A DNA stretch of 64,000 nucleotides from JBBQLG01 sp964251665 (lineage in GTDB: Bacteria; Bacteroidota; Bacteroidia; Cytophagales; Spirosomataceae): positions 496,001 through 560,000 of the forward strand of contig CAXUKO010000002.1 of the NCBI GenBank assembly GCA_964251665.1, read 5' to 3'. This document shows positions 36,478 through 45,707 of the stretch, piece by piece; within the stretch, counting starts at the first letter, position 1, and every line of letters starts with the position of its first letter. The position numbers and the translations under genes are program-made. Under the pieces are notes generated by a model that saw only the letters and a program-made list of their open reading frames with translations, did not search any database and had not been told where the DNA came from.

Positions 36478-37254
36478 ATGAAAAATACGACAAACTTCCT
36501 GCTTGTCCTAACGCTCTGGCTGGTTAGCGTATTGGCACATGGCCAGCTGGATACGACCAGTAAACAGTTCCGTCAAGCCAGGCCGCGTGGAGACGTAAAC
36601 GCGTCATCAGCATCGTTTGGGGTGCTGAACAAAGGCATCAGCGGCCATAACACCCGCGATTTGCTGGCCCGGCTCGATACCGACGTGCTGGTGCTGAAAC
36701 CCAAATTAGTGATCCTGAAAGTGGGGACGAACGATATGGTCAACTCGAAAAAGATGGTGCCGCTGGCCGAGTACGCGCAAAACCTGACGACGCTCGTGAG
36801 CCGCATCAAGGCATCGGGTGCAACGGTTGTGCTGCTGACCCCGCTGCCCGTGGATGATGCCTATCTGTTTACCCGACACGACCGCGCCCTGTACCACCAA
36901 ACGCCCACCGATCACATTCGGCAATGTCTGGCCGTGGTGAAGCAGGTGGCCCGAACGCAGCAGGTGGGCCTCATCGATACGTATCAACTGTTCGTGGATC
37001 ACGGCGAACCAAAGCGAACGGCCGATAGCTGGCTGCAGAACGAAGCCAACGCGAACCGGCCCGATGGCGTTCACCCGAACGCGGCTGGCTACGGCGCCAT
37101 GGCCCGGCTCGTGGCCGATTACCTGCACGCCCATAAACTGCCAACGGAGGGTATTATCTGCTTCGGCGACAGCATCACCTACGGCCTGAACGTAGCAGGT
37201 GCCGGAACAACAGAAGGTGACTCCTACCCGGCTCAACTGGCCCACTTGTTATGA
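36478..37254 (+). CDS. Secreted SGNH/GDSL hydrolase with circularly permuted motif order
   Basis: A 258-residue exported esterase-like protein (signal peptide MKNTTNFLLVLTLWLVSVLAHGQ). All four SGNH blocks are present but in altered order: block II Gly (NKGISGHN, 53-58), block III GTND (83-86), block V DGVH (Asp196, His199), and last block I GDSIT (Ser232) close to the C-terminus. In usual members GDSIT is near the N-terminus. The stop overlaps the MFS start by four bases, so the C-terminus is real in this sequence. Start ATG 36478 is preferred to the GTG just before it. It may deacetylate the glycan handled by this cluster; that is inference. Confidence 0.8.
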   Translation: MKNTTNFLLVLTLWLVSVLAHGQLDTTSKQFRQARPRGDVNASSASFGVLNKGISGHNTRDLLARLDTDVLVLKPKLVILKVGTNDMVNSKKMVPLAEYAQNLTTLVSRIKASGATVVLLTPLPVDDAYLFTRHDRALYHQTPTDHIRQCLAVVKQVARTQQVGLIDTYQLFVDHGEPKRTADSWLQNEANANRPDGVHPNAAGYGAMARLVADYLHAHKLPTEGIICFGDSITYGLNVAGAGTTEGDSYPAQLAHLL

Positions 37255-38519
37255 CCCCTGTCAATACCGCTACCGAATCAGTCTCATCACCGTTGAGGCA
37301 ACAACCGGCCCACCGCTGGGAGTTACTGGTGTTGCTCTGGCTGGCTTTTTTTCTCAATCAGGCCGACCGGCAGATTTTCAGCGTCGTACTGCCCCTGATC
37401 CGAAAAGACCTCGGCTTAACCGATGCTCAGTTAGGGTTGATTGCCTCGGCGCTGGTCTGGACGTATGGCCTGTTGGTGCCCATTGCGGGGTTTTTGGGCG
37501 ACCGCCTGTCGCGCCGAAACATCCTCGGCTTCTGTCTGCTGTTCTGGTCGGTGGCAACCTTATTTACCGGCGTCTGCTCCTCCCTGATCCAGTTTGTGCT
37601 GCTGCGCGGTGTGGCGACGGGCGGGGGTGAAGCTTTTTATGCCCCTTCGGCCAATGCCCTGCTGGGTGAAAACTACCCCAAAAACCGGTCGTTCGTCCTG
37701 TCGATTCACCAGACCGCCGTCTATTTCGGGATTATTCTGAGCGGCCTGATTGCCGGGTACGTGGGCGAACATTATGGCTGGCAGCGGGCGTTTTATCTCT
37801 TCGGTAGTTTCGGCGTGGTGCTGGCACTGATCTTTTTCAGCCGTATTCCAAAAGACGTACCGGCATTGAAACCCGTTAGTCGGCAGTCAGCTTTTGCTGA
37901 AATTAGCCAGACGGTCCGCGTTGTCGTGCGTAAGCCGACGGTCGTTTTGCTGACGTTGGGGTTTGGCTGCATGGTGTTTGTGAACGTGGGCTACCTGACC
38001 TGGATGCCGTCGTTTCTGGTCGATAAGTTTGGCCTGAGCCTGACGAATGCCGGTTTTTCGGCCCTGTTTTACCATCATCTGGGTGCATTTATCGGGGTGC
38101 TGTCAGGCGGTAAACTGGCCGATCAGTACGCCCGCACCAACCCCCGCAGTCGGCTGGTGGTACAGGCGCTCGGGCTGCTCTTTGGCGCTCCGTTCATCTA
38201 CGCCATGAGTCAGTGTGACACGCCGACGCTGACCTATGCCGCCTTGTTTGGCTTTGGTATTTTTCGGGGCTGGTACGATTCCAACATTGTGGCCTCGCTC
38301 TACGAAGTCGTGCCGGCCACGATTCGCTCGTCGGCCTACGGGCTGATGCTGGCCTGTGCGTTCCTGATCGGGGCTTCCGCGCCGTACTGGCTGGGCGTCC
38401 TTAAACCCACGCTGGGACTGACTGTCGGCCTCGCAAGTTTGTCCATCAGCTACGTGCTCGGAGCAATGTTTATCGGTGTGGCTGCTTTTGTTTTCTTTAA
38501 CCGCGACCGCGAGCAATGA
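37251..38519 (+). CDS. MFS transporter, anion:cation symporter (hexuronate/aldonate) type
   Basis: A 422-residue inner-membrane carrier with twelve predicted segments. The DRQIFSVVLPLIRKDLGLTDAQLGL start and the GDRLSRRN loop (motif A) are typical of the ACS family, which takes up hexuronates, galactonate and similar acids. It overlaps both neighbours by four bases (37251-37254 and 38516-38519), so it is translationally coupled to the SGNH and SMP-30 genes. It is the likely cytoplasmic importer for the acid or sugar product of this cluster. Confidence 0.9.
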   Translation: MTPVNTATESVSSPLRQQPAHRWELLVLLWLAFFLNQADRQIFSVVLPLIRKDLGLTDAQLGLIASALVWTYGLLVPIAGFLGDRLSRRNILGFCLLFWSVATLFTGVCSSLIQFVLLRGVATGGGEAFYAPSANALLGENYPKNRSFVLSIHQTAVYFGIILSGLIAGYVGEHYGWQRAFYLFGSFGVVLALIFFSRIPKDVPALKPVSRQSAFAEISQTVRVVVRKPTVVLLTLGFGCMVFVNVGYLTWMPSFLVDKFGLSLTNAGFSALFYHHLGAFIGVLSGGKLADQYARTNPRSRLVVQALGLLFGAPFIYAMSQCDTPTLTYAALFGFGIFRGWYDSNIVASLYEVVPATIRSSAYGLMLACAFLIGASAPYWLGVLKPTLGLTVGLASLSISYVLGAMFIGVAAFVFFNRDREQ

Positions 38520-39346
38520 CCGCCGAAACGCATACGATACTGGTCAGCGGCTTAGCCTTTCCCGAAGGCCCGGCTTTTGCTCCCAACGGCAGTTTGTGGG
38601 CAGTGGAACTGAAGGGCGGCAATCTGGTACGCTATCAGGCGGGTACACTCAACCGGTTTGGGGTGGGCGGAGCACCCAACGGAATAGCCATCGACGCCAC
38701 CGGTATGATCTGGTTCTGCGATGCCGCCCAAAACGCCATCCGCCGGTTCGACCCGGCTTCTACGCAAACGAGTACCATCACCCATGAAGTGGACGGTCAA
38801 CCACTCGACAAACCGAACGATCTGGCGTTCGACGCGGCCGGTAATCTGGTCTTTACCTGCCCCGGCAACTCGCGTCAGGAGCCTGCCGGGTACGTGTGCG
38901 TACGAATGCCCGATGGTCGGGTCAGCGTAGTAGCCGATGGTTTGTATTTCCCGAACGGCCTGGCGTTCAGTGCCGATGGGCAATCGCTGGTTATTGCCGA
39001 AACGTACCGCCATCGCTTGTGGAAAGGGCACTGGAATGCGCAGACCAGCGAATGGACCAATGCCCGTGTCTGGGCAACTATGGAGGGACCAAACGGGCCG
39101 GGTGGACCGGATGGCATGGCTTTCGGCAACGATGGCAACCTGTACGTGGCCGTGTATGGCACGGGCGGCATCCACATCGTTTCGCCCACCGGGCAGGTCA
39201 TCGAGCGAATCAAATTACCCGGCCGAAACCCGACGAATTGCGCCTTCGACCCGTCGGGGCGGCTGGGGTTGGTCGTCACCGAGGCCGAACACGGCCAGAT
39301 TGTGAGCCTGAAAACGGGAACAAACGGGATTACTTTATTTAACTGA
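38516..39346 (+). CDS. SMP-30/gluconolactonase-family lactonase
   Basis: A 276-residue six-bladed beta-propeller with no signal peptide, expected to hydrolyse sugar lactones in the cytoplasm. Metal-binding motifs are seen: LAFPEGPAF (Glu), DKPNDLAFD (Asn), PNGLAFSAD (Asn) and GGPDGMAFG (Asp). It overlaps the MFS gene by four bases. Its job is likely to open the lactone made by a dehydrogenase encoded nearby. Confidence 0.92.
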   Translation: MTAETHTILVSGLAFPEGPAFAPNGSLWAVELKGGNLVRYQAGTLNRFGVGGAPNGIAIDATGMIWFCDAAQNAIRRFDPASTQTSTITHEVDGQPLDKPNDLAFDAAGNLVFTCPGNSRQEPAGYVCVRMPDGRVSVVADGLYFPNGLAFSADGQSLVIAETYRHRLWKGHWNAQTSEWTNARVWATMEGPNGPGGPDGMAFGNDGNLYVAVYGTGGIHIVSPTGQVIERIKLPGRNPTNCAFDPSGRLGLVVTEAEHGQIVSLKTGTNGITLFN

Positions 39347-39373
39347 CTATAACCAATTTAACCGTATATCGCC

Positions 39374-40117
39374 ATGAGTGTCGATCAATACAAGAAAGAA
39401 GTAGGCCTGATGAACTTAGACAAGTTGATCGAGAGCCGGGAAGGTAAATCGGATGTGCGTTTCCCCATTCCCGAAAAAGAATTATTGCTGCGGTTTGAGA
39501 AACTCTACACCGGGGCTGTCAATGACGTGTTGCGGGAATTCTGCCTCCTGAATCAGGCGCTGCCCGGCCATATTCTGCCCCTGCGCGAGTACCGCACCGT
39601 TGCGGGATTTGCCTTCACGGTCAAGAGTGCGCCCAATGCGATGGTTAGTGGGGAGATGGAGTTTCGTACGCAGATGCTTGACGAAATGCACGAGGATTCC
39701 TTCGTGCTTTGGGACACGACCAGCGACAGTAAAGCAACCCTTTGGGGGGGCGTCATGACCGCTACGGCGAAGGGCAAGGGCGTAAAAGCGGCCTGCATCG
39801 ATGGCGGCATCCGGGATACGCACCAGATTCTGGAAGCTGATTTTCCGGTCTTCTACAAATACCGGATTTCCAACGGCAGCCTGGGCCGCTGTCTGATCAC
39901 CCATTTTCAGGTGACGCTCCAAATCGGCGACGTAACGATCAAACCCGGCGACATTGTACTGGGCGACATCGATGGGGTGCTGGTGGTGCCGCGCGACATG
40001 GCCTATGAGGTACTGATGCGGGCCGAGGAAATTATCGAGAACGAAAAGATGATTTTCGGCTGGGTGCAGGAAGGCCAGACCATTCAGGAAATCACTGAAA
40101 AAGGGGGGTATTTCTGA
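39374..40117 (+). CDS. RraA-family protein (possible 4-hydroxy-4-methyl-2-oxoglutarate-type aldolase)
   Basis: A 247-residue protein of the RraA/HMG-aldolase fold. The core motif GVMTATAKGKGVKAACIDGGIRDTHQI carries the conserved Gly-rich and Arg-Asp residues of metal-dependent aldolase members, rather than only the RNase E inhibitor form. It probably acts as an aldolase or decarboxylase on a keto acid. It is 27 bases after the lactonase gene. Confidence 0.85.
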   Translation: MSVDQYKKEVGLMNLDKLIESREGKSDVRFPIPEKELLLRFEKLYTGAVNDVLREFCLLNQALPGHILPLREYRTVAGFAFTVKSAPNAMVSGEMEFRTQMLDEMHEDSFVLWDTTSDSKATLWGGVMTATAKGKGVKAACIDGGIRDTHQILEADFPVFYKYRISNGSLGRCLITHFQVTLQIGDVTIKPGDIVLGDIDGVLVVPRDMAYEVLMRAEEIIENEKMIFGWVQEGQTIQEITEKGGYF

Positions 40118-40278
40118 CCACGTCCACAGCGCTACGTTTAAATTATCTGGCTGGCACCGGGAGAAACCAAAGGCAACACCGTTTCTGTGTGATGGCGCGG
40201 ACCAAAACATTGGGTTTCTTTGATCTTGAACGCGCCAATAAACCCGGTGAAATTTTAGCCGTAAAACTTTCGATCTCA

Positions 40279-42402
40279 ATGATCAATTCAATGCCTTTTC
40301 AACGGGTAAGTTTAGCTTCGGCTCTGCTGGTTTCCGTGGGTCTAATCATCAGAAACCCGCTTCCTGATACCAACTGGCCCGAGTACAACGGCGATGGCGG
40401 CCGCAGTCATTACTCGCCCCTCAACCAGATTACGCCCGATAACGTACAGCAGCTCAGGGTGGCCTGGACCTATGCGTCGGGTGGGGCCGACACGGTTCGC
40501 AACAGTACTCAGATGCAGTGCAACCCCATTGCCGTCGGCGGTGTACTCTACGGCGTTTCGGCCAATACCCAGGCGTTTGCGATTGATGCGGCCACGGGGA
40601 AAGAACGCTGGAAAACCAACCTGCCCGACACCGATGGCACTACCAGCCGGGGCGTAACGTACTGGACAGATGGAACAAACGGGCGGATTTTCTTTGGCGT
40701 TGGCAACTGGCTCTATGCCCTGAATGCTCAATCGGGCGAGGTCGTCTCCGCGTTTGGCCAGAACGGACGAATCAACCTGCTGGATGGCATTACCCGGCCC
40801 GGTGCCGATCAGTACGTGCGGTCCAACACCCCCAATACGATCTACAAAAACCTGCTCATCGTCGGTGCGCGGGTTTCGGAAGGCGAAACGGCGCTGCTGG
40901 GTGATATTCGGGCCTACGACGTCCGTACGGGCCGCAAGGTCTGGACGTTTCACACCATTCCCCAACCCAATGAGCCGGGTTATTCGACCTGGTCACCGGC
41001 CAATCCGCGCGAACGACTGGGCGGGGCCAACGCCTGGGCGGGTATGGCCATCGACCGGCAGCGCGGTATTGTTTATATACCCACCGGCTCGGCGGCTTTT
41101 GACTTTTACGGCGGTAATCGGAAAGGCGACAACCTCTATGCCAACTGCCTGCTGGCCTTAGATGCGGCTACCGGTAAACGGCTTTGGCATTTTCAGTTCG
41201 TGCACCACGATATTTGGGACCGCGACCCACCAGCTCCACCCAACTTGCTGACCGTTACGCAGGGCGGCAAAAAAGTTGATGCGGTCGCGCAAATCACCAA
41301 GCAGGGGCAGGTGTTTGTCTTCGACAGGGTGACGGGTAAACCGCTGTTTCCGGTGGTCGAGCGAGCCGTAGCCACGGATGGAGTCGCGGGTGAACAGCCC
41401 AGCCGGACGCAGCCTTTCCCACTAAAACCCGCTCCGTTTACCCGCCAGTCGTTCACCGAAAAAGACATCAATCCGTGGGCGGGAAACCGGGAAGAGATTG
41501 TAGCTTCCCTAAAAAAAGCCCGCACCGGCAGTGCTTACATCCCGCTCAACTCGGCCATGACTATTTTCTTTCCTGGCACCGATGGTGGTGCGCAGTGGGG
41601 CGGAGCGGCTACTGACCCGGAGGGAACAATTTACATTCCGGCCAAACAAAATCCCTGCTATTCAACGCTGATTCCCAGCGAGCAACCAATAGCCAATACG
41701 GGGAAAGCCTCCATCACGGGCGCGAATTTATACGCCCAGAATTGCAAAGCCTGCCACGGGGCCGACCGGCGGGGCAATCACGACGGTTCGTACCCCTCGC
41801 TTTTGGGCGTAGATGCCCGGCTGTCGACCGATGCCATTCAGCAGGTGCTGGCCAAAGGCCGGGGCATGATGCCGTCGTTCGCCCACCTGCCCGAGGCCGA
41901 ACGCAAAGCCATTGTCGATTTTCTCCAGAACAAAACCAGTTCGGCGCAGGCCAGCAGCCCCAAAAAAGGTGGGTTGCCGTATCAGCATACGGGCTACAAC
42001 CGCTGGTACGACAGCAACGGCTATCCGGTGAGTGCGCCACCCTGGGGTACGTTAACCGCCATTGACCTTAACACCGGCGAACACCGGTGGCAGGTGCCCC
42101 TGGGTGACTATCCGGAACTGACGGCGAAGGGGATTCCACCCACCGGCACCGACAACTACGGCGGCCCGCTCGTAACGGGCAGTGGCCTGCTGTTTATTGC
42201 CGCCAGCAAAGACGGACACTTGCGGGCCATTGACAGAAAAACGGGTAAAACCATCTGGCAAACCGCCTTACCCACCGCTGGTTATGCCTCGCCAACCACC
42301 TATGCCGTGGGCGGAAAGCAATACATCGTCATTGCCTGCGGGGGCGGCAAACTGAAGTCGAAGTCCGGCGACCGGTACGTGGCTTACTCATTGGGTGACT
42401 AA
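40279..42402 (+). CDS. PQQ-dependent glucose-dehydrogenase-like quinoprotein with cytochrome c domain
   Basis: A 707-residue periplasmic dehydrogenase (N-terminal hydrophobic signal, MPFQRVSLASALLVSVGLII). Eight-bladed propeller features include AIDAATGKERW, ALDAATGKRLWHFQ and the FVHHDIWDRDPPAP region characteristic of PQQ glucose/quinate dehydrogenases. A cytochrome c motif CKACH (Cys489-His493) sits in an inserted domain, with Met in GRGMMPSF as the likely sixth heme ligand; electrons would pass to the respiratory chain. The frame is open upstream to 40189, but ATG 40279 or 40291 begins the signal peptide. No PQQ biosynthesis genes are in the window. Confidence 0.9.
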   Translation: MINSMPFQRVSLASALLVSVGLIIRNPLPDTNWPEYNGDGGRSHYSPLNQITPDNVQQLRVAWTYASGGADTVRNSTQMQCNPIAVGGVLYGVSANTQAFAIDAATGKERWKTNLPDTDGTTSRGVTYWTDGTNGRIFFGVGNWLYALNAQSGEVVSAFGQNGRINLLDGITRPGADQYVRSNTPNTIYKNLLIVGARVSEGETALLGDIRAYDVRTGRKVWTFHTIPQPNEPGYSTWSPANPRERLGGANAWAGMAIDRQRGIVYIPTGSAAFDFYGGNRKGDNLYANCLLALDAATGKRLWHFQFVHHDIWDRDPPAPPNLLTVTQGGKKVDAVAQITKQGQVFVFDRVTGKPLFPVVERAVATDGVAGEQPSRTQPFPLKPAPFTRQSFTEKDINPWAGNREEIVASLKKARTGSAYIPLNSAMTIFFPGTDGGAQWGGAATDPEGTIYIPAKQNPCYSTLIPSEQPIANTGKASITGANLYAQNCKACHGADRRGNHDGSYPSLLGVDARLSTDAIQQVLAKGRGMMPSFAHLPEAERKAIVDFLQNKTSSAQASSPKKGGLPYQHTGYNRWYDSNGYPVSAPPWGTLTAIDLNTGEHRWQVPLGDYPELTAKGIPPTGTDNYGGPLVTGSGLLFIAASKDGHLRAIDRKTGKTIWQTALPTAGYASPTTYAVGGKQYIVIACGGGKLKSKSGDRYVAYSLGD

Positions 42403-42423
42403 CCGGTAGCTGCAATCTGTTCG

Positions 42424-43728
42424 CTATGGCGTCTGATTAAACCAGGTTTGAATGTCGGGCAGCGAACTCAGCAGGGTTTGGTAATGGTCAAGCGGCCCCC
42501 GATTGATCACCGCCACATTGCCCCCGACCTGCTTCATATAGGCGTAGGCCGACAGGGCATCCTGCGGAGAGACATCGGTGTCGCTGGTGCCGTAGTACAG
42601 CCGCAGCGTTGCGCGGGGCTTCCATTTATACGTTTCGTTTTGGGCCAGTGCGGTCGTGAACCAGTTCACCTGTCCAGTCTTAATAGCGGTCAACATGGTT
42701 TCCGTGTACAATTCCGGCGCGGTGGCAGGCAGGGCTTCCGCAATAGCCTCGGCTGACTGGCTTCCGTTAAATAAGTTGGGGAGCACCGCTACGTACTTTT
42801 TCTGGATGATGGAAGAGAGAGGCTGCCCGTAAATCAAGGCGTACGCATTGGCGACGTAGCCTAAATAAAGCATACTGTTGTTCGTGATGGCATACGGCAG
42901 ACTAATGTCCCGCAGGTTGAAGGCCCCGGCAATGGAGGCTGACGCTTTCAGGATCAGTCCGGCCGGTTTATCGAGTTCCAGTTGCCGCTGCACCCCGGCA
43001 GTGGCACTTCCGCCCTGCGAGAAGCCAACTAAGTAGACGTTTGCCCGGTCCTGTCTGGTCAGGTAACGAACCAGCCGGGCACCCACATGGAGGAAGTCGA
43101 TGACGCTGGTCACCGTACTTTCGGTATGTAAATACGTGGGAACTTCAGTCGATTGGCCTAACCCGATGTAGTCAGGCGCGAGCAGCACATAGCCGTTGCC
43201 GGCAAAAAGAGCAGCAATGGGCAATCCTTCCGAAGGGGTGGGTTTAGAGGGGGCTTCGCTCCGGTCAGGATTGGTGCCGTGCTGCCAGCTAACCAGGCCT
43301 TTGATTGACCCGCCATCGGGGATGGCGACCAGCCCGGACAGCAGAATGGCCTGCCGGTTGTAATTGGTCGATTTGTACGTCAGCCGATACAGGTAGAGTC
43401 CACAAGTCGTCTGAACCGGACCATCGGGCAGGGCCTGTTGCAGAAACTGCCGGACCTCCGTTTCCGAATACGTCCCCAGCGAGTCGATGCGGGTTACCTG
43501 CCCGCCAAAATCAACCTCATTCAGGGGATTACGCTGCTTCGTGTCTGGTTTGGTATCGTGCTGGCAGGCTGCCGTGAGCAGCCCAAGCAGTAACCCCAAA
43601 AGAACCCGTTGCCAATGCCTGGGCGCACGCCGTGGTGCCGGTTGTGCAGGCTTACGACCCGTTGGCTGAACGAACCGGTTAACTGAATGGGACCCATGAA
43701 TAGTAAAAGAAGCAGGAAGCGTTTTCAT
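42424..43728 (-). CDS. Alpha/beta-hydrolase lipoprotein, secretory-lipase-like
   Basis: A 434-residue exported hydrolase. A basic N-region of about 40 residues precedes a hydrophobic core with lipobox LLTAAC (Cys55). The nucleophile elbow is VGFSQGGSATAG, and WQHGTNPD probably contributes to the oxyanion region; TSDTDVSPQDA and GPLDHYQTL carry probable Asp and His of the triad. An in-frame GTG at 43764 exists, but ATG 43728 is preferred. It is 90 bases downstream of the AraC gene on the same strand and convergent with the PQQ dehydrogenase gene, 21 bases apart. Substrate unknown. Confidence 0.8.
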   Translation of the reverse strand: MKTLPASFTIHGSHSVNRFVQPTGRKPAQPAPRRAPRHWQRVLLGLLLGLLTAACQHDTKPDTKQRNPLNEVDFGGQVTRIDSLGTYSETEVRQFLQQALPDGPVQTTCGLYLYRLTYKSTNYNRQAILLSGLVAIPDGGSIKGLVSWQHGTNPDRSEAPSKPTPSEGLPIAALFAGNGYVLLAPDYIGLGQSTEVPTYLHTESTVTSVIDFLHVGARLVRYLTRQDRANVYLVGFSQGGSATAGVQRQLELDKPAGLILKASASIAGAFNLRDISLPYAITNNSMLYLGYVANAYALIYGQPLSSIIQKKYVAVLPNLFNGSQSAEAIAEALPATAPELYTETMLTAIKTGQVNWFTTALAQNETYKWKPRATLRLYYGTSDTDVSPQDALSAYAYMKQVGGNVAVINRGPLDHYQTLLSSLPDIQTWFNQTP

Positions 43729-43818
43729 AGCCGATACGAAGGTTGATACGTGTGCACAAAGCACCTTCCTTATCCGGCGTAAATCGACCGTCTTGGCCAG
43801 GCAGTCGCCCGTTCCGGC

Positions 43819-44982
43819 TTAAACGGACCTGTTTTCGGAGCGCTGGCTCTGTCGTTTATGCGTTTTCTGGTAGTCGGAGGGCGATTGGCCGACCAACTCC
43901 CGGAACGCCTTGTTGAAGGTAGATTTGGTGTTGAAACCAGCTTCAAAGGCGACGCCCAGGATCGTGAAATGGTCCAGCGACGGATCAAGCAGCAGCCGTT
44001 TGCTTTCCGCGACCCGGTAGCGGTTGATAAAGGCGTAAAAGTTTTCGCCGAAGCCTTCGTTGAGCACCTGCGAGAGTTGATTGGGCGACAGGCGGAGTTG
44101 ATCGGCCAGGGTGGTTAAAGTCAGTTCTTTATCTAAAAACGGCTTTTGCGTCTCCATGCAGGTGTTCACCCGGTCAATCCACGCGTTTTTGTCGGCTTCG
44201 GTCAGGGTCGAATTGCGGTAGCGGACGCTGGACTGTTGATTCAGGGTATCGAGCGAAACCGTTGGCGCAACGTGGGTGTAGATGGCTTTTTGCCGGATAA
44301 TGTAGTACCCCAGCCAGTAACTATAGCCCAGAGTCGCTACACCAAAATAGAGCGCTGGGAGCAGATTTTCGTTGACCAGCACCCAGCCGGCGTACAAACC
44401 CAATAACATGAGCAGCGACCGTTTCAGCCAGTGCAGGTCTTTCTGCTCAACTTCAGCCAGTACTTCGCGAATCGCCCGCTGGTGATGGGTAAGCCGTTGA
44501 AAAATAGCGACTAAGTAGCCCAGCAGAACCAGCTTCGGACCGTAAGCCACGACAAAGGGGGCTGGCTCCTGACCGCTTTCCCAGGCATGGTACTGCGCCA
44601 GTTGAATCGGCAGGTCCTGCTGTTTAAACGACACCAGCCAGAGCGCAAAGCCAGCCATCGGCAGCAGGTGCAGCAGTTGCTTTGGGCGAAACCGAAACTG
44701 AAGCCGGGTCATCGCCTGTGCGTAGAGGTAATAAAGCGGCCCCAGTGTGTAGAGCAGCAGCAGTTCACCACCAATCAACAACGGGTAATGCGTAAATACG
44801 CCGTTAGCGGCCAATAGGTCACTGGTGTAGACAAGGGCCAAAACGAAGCAGAACAGCGATAGTAGCTGGTTCGCTACCTGGTTACGCCCCTCCCGGACAA
44901 CCAGCAGAAAAAAAGCGAGCATGACCAGATTGGCCGTCAGGATGCCAACGCAAAGGGTATAATTAGTTAAGGTCAGCGTCAT
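43819..44982 (-). CDS. Membrane-anchored AraC-family regulator
   Basis: A 387-residue protein whose first half (about 1-250) holds seven hydrophobic segments (CVGILTANLVMLAFFLLVV onward), followed by a cytoplasmic AraC DNA-binding domain with two helix-turn-helix motifs (LTTLADQLRLSPNQLSQVLN and ILGVAFEAGFNTKSTFNKAF). Such proteins are widespread in Bacteroidota; signals sensed by the membrane part are mostly unknown. Only TTG precedes the ATG at 44982 in frame, so 44982 is taken. It may control the lipase gene downstream. Confidence 0.9.
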   Translation of the reverse strand: MTLTLTNYTLCVGILTANLVMLAFFLLVVREGRNQVANQLLSLFCFVLALVYTSDLLAANGVFTHYPLLIGGELLLLYTLGPLYYLYAQAMTRLQFRFRPKQLLHLLPMAGFALWLVSFKQQDLPIQLAQYHAWESGQEPAPFVVAYGPKLVLLGYLVAIFQRLTHHQRAIREVLAEVEQKDLHWLKRSLLMLLGLYAGWVLVNENLLPALYFGVATLGYSYWLGYYIIRQKAIYTHVAPTVSLDTLNQQSSVRYRNSTLTEADKNAWIDRVNTCMETQKPFLDKELTLTTLADQLRLSPNQLSQVLNEGFGENFYAFINRYRVAESKRLLLDPSLDHFTILGVAFEAGFNTKSTFNKAFRELVGQSPSDYQKTHKRQSQRSENRSV

Positions 44983-45323
44983 GATTGCAGACAAAATGGA
45001 GAGGACAGTGCCAGCCGACAAACATACTCTTGTTGGCCTGCCTCTATAACGCGACTCGCCTGTGGTCCTGTTATTTTTTATGCCTGAATAGGTTCGTCTG
45101 GGTACAGGCGGACGTCTAATTGGGCTATCTGATCAATATCTGGCAATATCTGCGCCTGTCTTTAGTGCCGCAGGCAGGCGCAGATTTCTTTGGCCGCTTA
45201 TGAGTCAGGATGTACGGGCATCCAACCCCAGCCGCGACCATACATCCTGTGAGCCAAGTTGTAGCAGCCGATGCGTTACATCACCGGTCGGTATGAATCG
45301 GTCGGTGAACCGCACCGGTGCCG
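44983..45323. other. Intergenic region upstream of the AraC gene
   Basis: This stretch holds no convincing gene. An 11-bp perfect hairpin, ATCTGCGCCTG (45148-45158) with CAGGCGCAGAT (45175-45185), lies in the middle and could end the transcript of the coiled-coil gene upstream on the minus strand or a plus-strand transcript. No clear promoter consensus for the AraC gene was found. Confidence 0.55.
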
Positions 45324-45707
45324 CTATTCAACGGGGGGCGTGGTTGGTTTGGTCAGCAGCGAGAGCAGCCCAAGGCTGGCTGCCTGCGTGTAGGTGTCGA
45401 GCAGAAAGCCCACCGCATCCGCCACCTTACCGAGCGTATCCGTGATGGCCTGCAACTGGGCGGTAGTGGCCTGAATCTGTTCGGTTAGCTGTTCGAGGGC
45501 CGCTACGTGCTGATTGATCGAGGTGGCCAGTTGCCGGACATCATCCGTAACGACCTGCCAGTTCAGATGGGCCAGTTCGTTCAGAATAGAATCAAACAGG
45601 GGCTGGGCGGGGTGCGTAATGGGTAACTGCTGGCTCAGCGCTGATACATCGTGGATGGCCCGCGTGATCATGTCGCGGGTTTGGAGGTTGAGGGCGTTGG
45701 TCGTCAT
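45324..45707 (-). CDS. Unrecognised small coiled-coil protein
   Basis: A 127-residue protein of unknown function. Residues about 60-105 (ATSINQHVAALEQLTEQIQATTAQLQAITDTLGKVADAVG) form a clear coiled-coil heptad pattern; the C-terminus is hydrophobic (ASLGLLSLLTKP). There is no signal peptide. Its start overlaps the stop of the lipoprotein gene upstream by four bases, so the two are translated together and probably interact. Confidence 0.7.
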   Translation of the reverse strand: MTTNALNLQTRDMITRAIHDVSALSQQLPITHPAQPLFDSILNELAHLNWQVVTDDVRQLATSINQHVAALEQLTEQIQATTAQLQAITDTLGKVADAVGFLLDTYTQAASLGLLSLLTKPTTPPVE

